Positions 7,621 to 10,548 of a stretch of 10,548 nucleotides of DNA are shown here, in pieces. Position numbers and translations under genes: made by a program. Source of the DNA: Pseudomonadota bacterium (GTDB lineage Bacteria; Pseudomonadota; Gammaproteobacteria; Steroidobacterales; Steroidobacteraceae); contig QGUX01000106.1 in assembly GCA_003242275.1 (NCBI GenBank), positions 1 through 10,548 on the forward strand. The letters are read 5' to 3'. Each line of letters begins with the position of its first letter. Position 1 is the stretch's first letter. Below the pieces are notes generated by a model, which searched no databases, was not told where the DNA came from, and saw only the letters and a program-made list of their open reading frames with translations.

Positions 7621-8151
7621 CTACAGCCCCGCCGCGGCGCGCGGACGCGAACCGCGCTCGCGGCGCTCCTTCTCGAGCTTGCGGCGGATGCGCTGGCGCT
7701 TGAGTTCCGACAGGTAATCGACGAACAGCTTGCCGTTGAGGTGGTCGATCTCGTGCTGCAGGCACACGGCGAGCAGGTCGGCCAGTTCCTCCTCGTGCGT
7801 GTTGCCGTCGGCGTCCTGGTAGCGCACGCGGATGCGCTGCGCGCGCTCCACGTCGTCGAAGATGCCGGGCACGGACAGGCAGCCTTCCTGGCCCTGCGCC
7901 CGTCCCTCCTTCTCGAGGATCTGCGGGTTGATGAACACGCGCGGCTGGCTCCTGTCCTCGGTCACGTCGATGACGATGAGCTGGAAGTGCCAGTCCACCT
8001 GGGTGGCGGCCAGCCCGATGCCGGGCGCCTCGTACATGGTCTCGAACATGTCGGCGATGCGCGCCTTCAGCTCCGCGTCGAAGCGGGTGACGGGGGCCGC
8101 GATGGTCCTCAGGCGCGGGTCCGGGTATTCAAGGATGGTGAGGCGGGCCAT
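7621..8151 (-). CDS. def: Peptide deformylase
   Basis: Def removes the N-formyl group from nascent polypeptides at the ribosome exit and uses a bound metal, normally Fe2+. All three family motifs are intact: GIGLAATQ (44-51), EGCLS (89-93) and QHEIDHLNG (132-140). Metal ligands are Cys91, His133 and His137, and Glu134 is the catalytic acid/base. At 176 residues it is a typical type I enzyme; the very basic C-terminal tail (about 150-172, rich in Arg and Lys) resembles the C-terminal helix that docks Def on the ribosome in E. coli, although that functional parallel is inferred. ATG at 8151 has GGAG at 8162-8159, 7 nt away. It is the first gene of the minus-strand operon, so the operon promoter should lie just upstream of it. 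Confidence 0.97.
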   Translation of the reverse strand: MARLTILEYPDPRLRTIAAPVTRFDAELKARIADMFETMYEAPGIGLAATQVDWHFQLIVIDVTEDRSQPRVFINPQILEKEGRAQGQEGCLSVPGIFDDVERAQRIRVRYQDADGNTHEEELADLLAVCLQHEIDHLNGKLFVDYLSELKRQRIRRKLEKERRERGSRPRAAAGL

Positions 8152-8353
8152 GGTGTTTCTCCGGACTCGAATAGGCTGGCAATGTTCCCCGTAAAGTGCG
8201 GCCGGGAGCGGGAATTTCCATAACTGCGCGTGATGCAGTCCGCAAACCTGCGCGGCGCGCGGGCGCGGGGCCGGCCAAAGAGTTTATAACAGTGCGCGGT
8301 AAGGGCGATGCACCTGCAAGTGGTGTAACATAACGCTGGGCACAGGAGCGAAA
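8152..8353. promoter_or_regulatory. Divergent intergenic region def / tsaP-like gene
   Basis: This 202-bp spacer must hold the promoter of the def-ntrX operon and that of the plus-strand LysM gene. For def, a weak minus-strand candidate is TTTACG (8195-8190), a 16-nt spacer and TATTCG (8173-8168), which would give a very short leader. For the LysM gene, TATAAC at 8285-8290 and TAACAT at 8326-8331 are AT-rich -10-like hexamers, but neither has a -35 match at 16-18 nt. The middle (about 8250-8276) is extremely GC-rich and includes the palindrome GGCCGGCC. I see no RNA gene or riboswitch. Promoters must exist, but these positions are uncertain. Confidence 0.45.
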
Positions 8354-9583
8354 ATGGTCTCGAATCAAGCACTTGGGCGTTCCCTGGGACGCTGCGGCGG
8401 GCTGATTTCCGGCTTGGCGGTGCTGACCATGGCGGGCGGATGCCAGACTACCGCCCCTGTCCAGGAGGCCGGTTCCGCGGCCCCGGAACCGGCTCCCGCC
8501 CCCGTCCTGGTCACCCCCGGGCGCCAGCTGAACGCCGTCGAGGCGGCGCTGGCCCGCGCCGATTCCGGCGAAGCGCCCCCGGCCACCCCGCCCGCCCCCG
8601 GTCCGGTCCTGCTGCCCGACGCACCCATGAGCTACACCGTGCAGCGCGGCGACACACTGTGGGACATCGCCTCCCGGTTCCTGCGCGATCCCTGGCTGTG
8701 GCCGGAGATCTGGCACGTGAACCCCTCGGTCCAGAACCCCCACCTCATCTATCCCGGCGACGTGCTGACCCTGGCCTACGGCGCCGACGGCCGTCCGCAG
8801 ATCACCCTGGCGCGCGGCGACACCGTGCGCGTCTCGCCGCTGGTGCGCAGCGGCCCGCTGGATGGCGAGGCCATCCCCACCATTCCCTACGAGGCCATCG
8901 CGGCCTTCCTCGGCAAGCCCGGCATCATCAGCCGCGAGGAGCTCGCGCGCGCGCCGCGCGTGGCGGCGCTGCATGACCGCCACGTCATCGCCGGCACCGG
9001 CAACGACGTGTACGTGAAGGGCCTGGGCGACAACGGTCCCGGCCGCTACAGCATCCTGCGCGTGGGCGACGAGCTGAAGGACCCGGAGACCGGCCGCGTG
9101 CTCGGCTACATGGGCGTGTACGCCGGCGTGGCGCAGGTCGACCGGCCCGGCGAGCTGGCGCGCGCGCGCGTGATCGACTCCGCGCGCGAGACCGCCGCCG
9201 GCGACGTGCTGCTGCGCGAGGACACCTCGGTCATCGCCTCGGACATCATCCCGCACGCGCCCTCCGCCGACGTGCGCGGCCAGATCATGGCCGTGGTCGA
9301 CGGCGTGTCGCTGATCGGCCAGTACCAGGTGGTGGCGCTGAACCGTGGCGCCAACCACGGGCTGTCGGTGGGCCACGTGCTCGCCATCGACCGCGCCGGC
9401 GAGGTGGTGCGAGACGGCTCCTGCCGCCGCTCGGGCCTGTCGGTGTGCCGCGGCACCCTGAAGCTGCCGGACTACCGCGCGGGCACCGCGCTGGTGTTCA
9501 AGACCTATGACCAGATGAGCTACGCGCTGGTACTGGACACCACCGTGCCGGTGGGCGTGAAGGACGTGGTGCGCAAGCCGTAA
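8354..9583 (+). CDS. tsaP: LysM peptidoglycan-binding protein, TsaP-like
   Basis: Encodes 409 residues. The N-terminus has basic residues and a hydrophobic stretch (about 16-28) ending AGGC at 27-30, so it is either a lipoprotein with lipidated Cys30 (imperfect lipobox, Ala at -3) or an ordinary exported protein. A Pro/Ala-rich linker (about 34-90) leads to one LysM domain (about 94-140: YTVQRGDTLWDIASRF, then NPHLIYPGDVLTL), which binds peptidoglycan glycan chains. The C-terminal part (about 300-405) resembles the conserved FlgT-C-like region of TsaP, which anchors the type IV pilus secretin ring to peptidoglycan in Neisseria and Myxococcus. The position between def and dprA matches PA0020 of Pseudomonas, the TsaP homologue there, for which the pilus role is weaker. 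Start: ATG at 8354 with AGGAG 5 nt upstream. LysM export is secure; a pilus role is inference because no pilus genes are in the window. Confidence 0.85.
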   Translation: MVSNQALGRSLGRCGGLISGLAVLTMAGGCQTTAPVQEAGSAAPEPAPAPVLVTPGRQLNAVEAALARADSGEAPPATPPAPGPVLLPDAPMSYTVQRGDTLWDIASRFLRDPWLWPEIWHVNPSVQNPHLIYPGDVLTLAYGADGRPQITLARGDTVRVSPLVRSGPLDGEAIPTIPYEAIAAFLGKPGIISREELARAPRVAALHDRHVIAGTGNDVYVKGLGDNGPGRYSILRVGDELKDPETGRVLGYMGVYAGVAQVDRPGELARARVIDSARETAAGDVLLREDTSVIASDIIPHAPSADVRGQIMAVVDGVSLIGQYQVVALNRGANHGLSVGHVLAIDRAGEVVRDGSCRRSGLSVCRGTLKLPDYRAGTALVFKTYDQMSYALVLDTTVPVGVKDVVRKP

Positions 9584-9615
9584 CGCCGCCCCGGCATAAG
9601 CCCGCAATCGACGCA

Positions 9616-9648
9616 GAAAGGCCCGCCCCGTGCGGGCCTTGGGCTTTC
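9616..9648 (+). terminator. Hairpin between tsaP-like gene and dprA
   Basis: A perfect 9-bp inverted repeat, AAGGCCCGC (9618-9626) with GCGGGCCTT (9632-9640) and a 5-nt loop, can be extended after a bulge by GAAAG/CTTTC (9616-9620 region with 9644-9648). No T-run follows, so it is a poor intrinsic terminator in the classical sense. It ends only 12 nt before the dprA start. Confidence 0.55.
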
Positions 9649-9660
9649 CATACTGGCCCG

Positions 9661-10548
9661 ATGGACGGGCAGGACGGGATCGACAGGTGGCTGGCCATGC
9701 CGGGGGCCCGGCGCCTGGTGCCGGCCGATGCGGACTATCCGTCGCAGCTCGCGGCCGTGGGCGGTCGGCCGCCCGACCTGTACGTGCTCGGTGACGTGGC
9801 GCTGCTGTCGCGGCCGCAGGTGGCCATCGTCGGCAGCCGCAATCCCACCGCCGCGGGCCGGCGGGTGGCGGCGGAAATGGCGCGCGGCCTCGTGGCGGCA
9901 GGCTTTGTCATCACCAGCGGCCTGGCGCGGGGCATCGACGCCGCCGCGCACGCCGGTGCGCTCAATGCCGGCGGCGCCACGGTGGCCGTGCTCGGCACCG
10001 GCCCGGACATCTGCTATCCGCGCGACAACCGCCCGCTGTTCGAACGCATCGCGCGCGGCGGCGCGCTGGTCAGCGAGTTCCCGCCCGGCACGGGGCCGCG
10101 CGCGCACCACTTCCCGCGCCGCAACCGCATCATCTCCGGCCTGGCGCGCGCCGTGGTGGTGATCGAGGCCGCGGCCGACAGCGGCTCGCTGATCACGGCC
10201 TCGCATGCCGCCGACCAGGGGCGGGATGTGTTCGCGGTGCCCGGGTCGCCGCTGAACCCACTGGCGGCCGGCTGCAATGCCCTGATCCGCTCCGGCGCCG
10301 TCCTCGCCCGCGACGCCGCCGACGTGCTCGCCGAAACCGGCCGCCCGCAGGCAGAAAATTCCCACCAGGATCAACGACTTGTATCGACGCAGGAGTCCGC
10401 CGACGGCAAGTCGCGGTTGGACAAGGATTACGAAATGCTGTTAGATGCGCTCGGCTTCGAGCCTGCCAGCATCGACGATCTGGTCGACCGGACGGGCCTT
10501 TCGCCCCGCACGGTGGCCTCCATGATGCTGATCCTCGAACTGCAAGGC
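9661..10548 (+). CDS. dprA: DNA-processing protein DprA (Smf), 3' end outside window
   Basis: DprA binds incoming single-stranded DNA during natural transformation and loads RecA. The frame is open for 296 codons to the window edge with no stop. The Rossmann-like core is complete: the lead-in DADYPSQL (23-30), GSR (58-60), SGLARGID (86-93), FPRRNRIISGL (151-161), SGSLITA (174-180) and FAVPG (191-195). A polar linker (about 229-253) leads to the C-terminal winged-helix segment (about 257-296), of which only a few residues should be missing. Unusually, the protein starts about 22 residues before the YP motif, whereas most DprA proteins carry about 60-80 additional residues of helix-hairpin-helix/SAM-like domain. 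No ATG, GTG or TTG lies in frame between 9541 and the ATG at 9661, and 9584-9660 is noncoding, so the short form looks real. No Shine-Dalgarno is visible, so leaderless or read-through expression is possible. Confidence 0.93.
   Translation, partial: MDGQDGIDRWLAMPGARRLVPADADYPSQLAAVGGRPPDLYVLGDVALLSRPQVAIVGSRNPTAAGRRVAAEMARGLVAAGFVITSGLARGIDAAAHAGALNAGGATVAVLGTGPDICYPRDNRPLFERIARGGALVSEFPPGTGPRAHHFPRRNRIISGLARAVVVIEAAADSGSLITASHAADQGRDVFAVPGSPLNPLAAGCNALIRSGAVLARDAADVLAETGRPQAENSHQDQRLVSTQESADGKSRLDKDYEMLLDALGFEPASIDDLVDRTGLSPRTVASMMLILELQG

Noticed and set aside
8129..9607. 492-codon minus-strand open frame antisense to the LysM gene
   Set aside because: His/Ala/Gly/Gln-rich shadow frame; the plus-strand product has a clear signal region and LysM domain.
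9520..10374. 284-codon minus-strand open frame antisense to dprA
   Set aside because: The plus strand encodes DprA with an unbroken series of family motifs up to the window edge.
10340..10445. AT-richer patch in dprA as a sign of insertion or transfer
   Set aside because: It corresponds to the polar linker between the Rossmann and winged-helix domains, which is poorly conserved; the frame is intact and no repeats flank it.

Overview
The window reads as chromosomal core DNA of a high-GC gammaproteobacterium. The order rsmB-fmt-def followed by a divergent LysM gene and dprA is the one I recall from Pseudomonas (sun-fmt-def-PA0020-smf). The attachment of a DUF4390 gene and an ntrY-ntrX pair downstream of rsmB is familiar from betaproteobacteria and xanthomonad-like gammaproteobacteria. 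I cannot fix the genus. I see no mobile element, CRISPR array, tRNA, rRNA or phage gene, and every gene but one belongs to a recognisable family; the exception is a possible gene tail at the left edge.

Layout. Bases 1-189 hold a G-rich tract and a probable promoter for htpX (190-1071, +), a membrane zinc protease. A strong bidirectional hairpin terminator (about 1090-1126) separates htpX from a convergent six-gene minus-strand unit that reads from 8151 down to 1180: def, fmt, rsmB, a DUF4390 gene, ntrY, ntrX. Four of its junctions overlap (three ATGA stop/start overlaps and one overlap of about 19 nt) and the fifth gap is 16 nt, so it is almost certainly one operon with translational coupling. 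A 202-bp divergent spacer (8152-8353) follows, then a TsaP-like LysM lipoprotein candidate (8354-9583, +), a hairpin without a U-tract, and the 5' part of dprA (9661 to the window edge, +).

How the genes relate. Fmt formylates initiator Met-tRNA and Def removes the formyl group from nascent chains, so they are opposite ends of one cycle. RsmB methylates C967 of 16S rRNA. The distal half is an envelope or redox/nitrogen-type two-component system (NtrY kinase, NtrX regulator) preceded by a predicted exported DUF4390 protein. HtpX is membrane quality control. The LysM protein is expected to bind peptidoglycan near type IV pilus secretins, and DprA loads RecA on incoming single-stranded DNA; both have links to pili and natural transformation.

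Most notable points: an NtrX whose AAA+ domain has lost the Walker A lysine, the Walker B aspartate and the GAFTGA loop; a DprA that appears to start directly at the Rossmann domain, without the usual N-terminal helical domain; and a compact G-quadruplex motif upstream of htpX. I found no convincing undescribed system; this is largely an ordinary housekeeping region.
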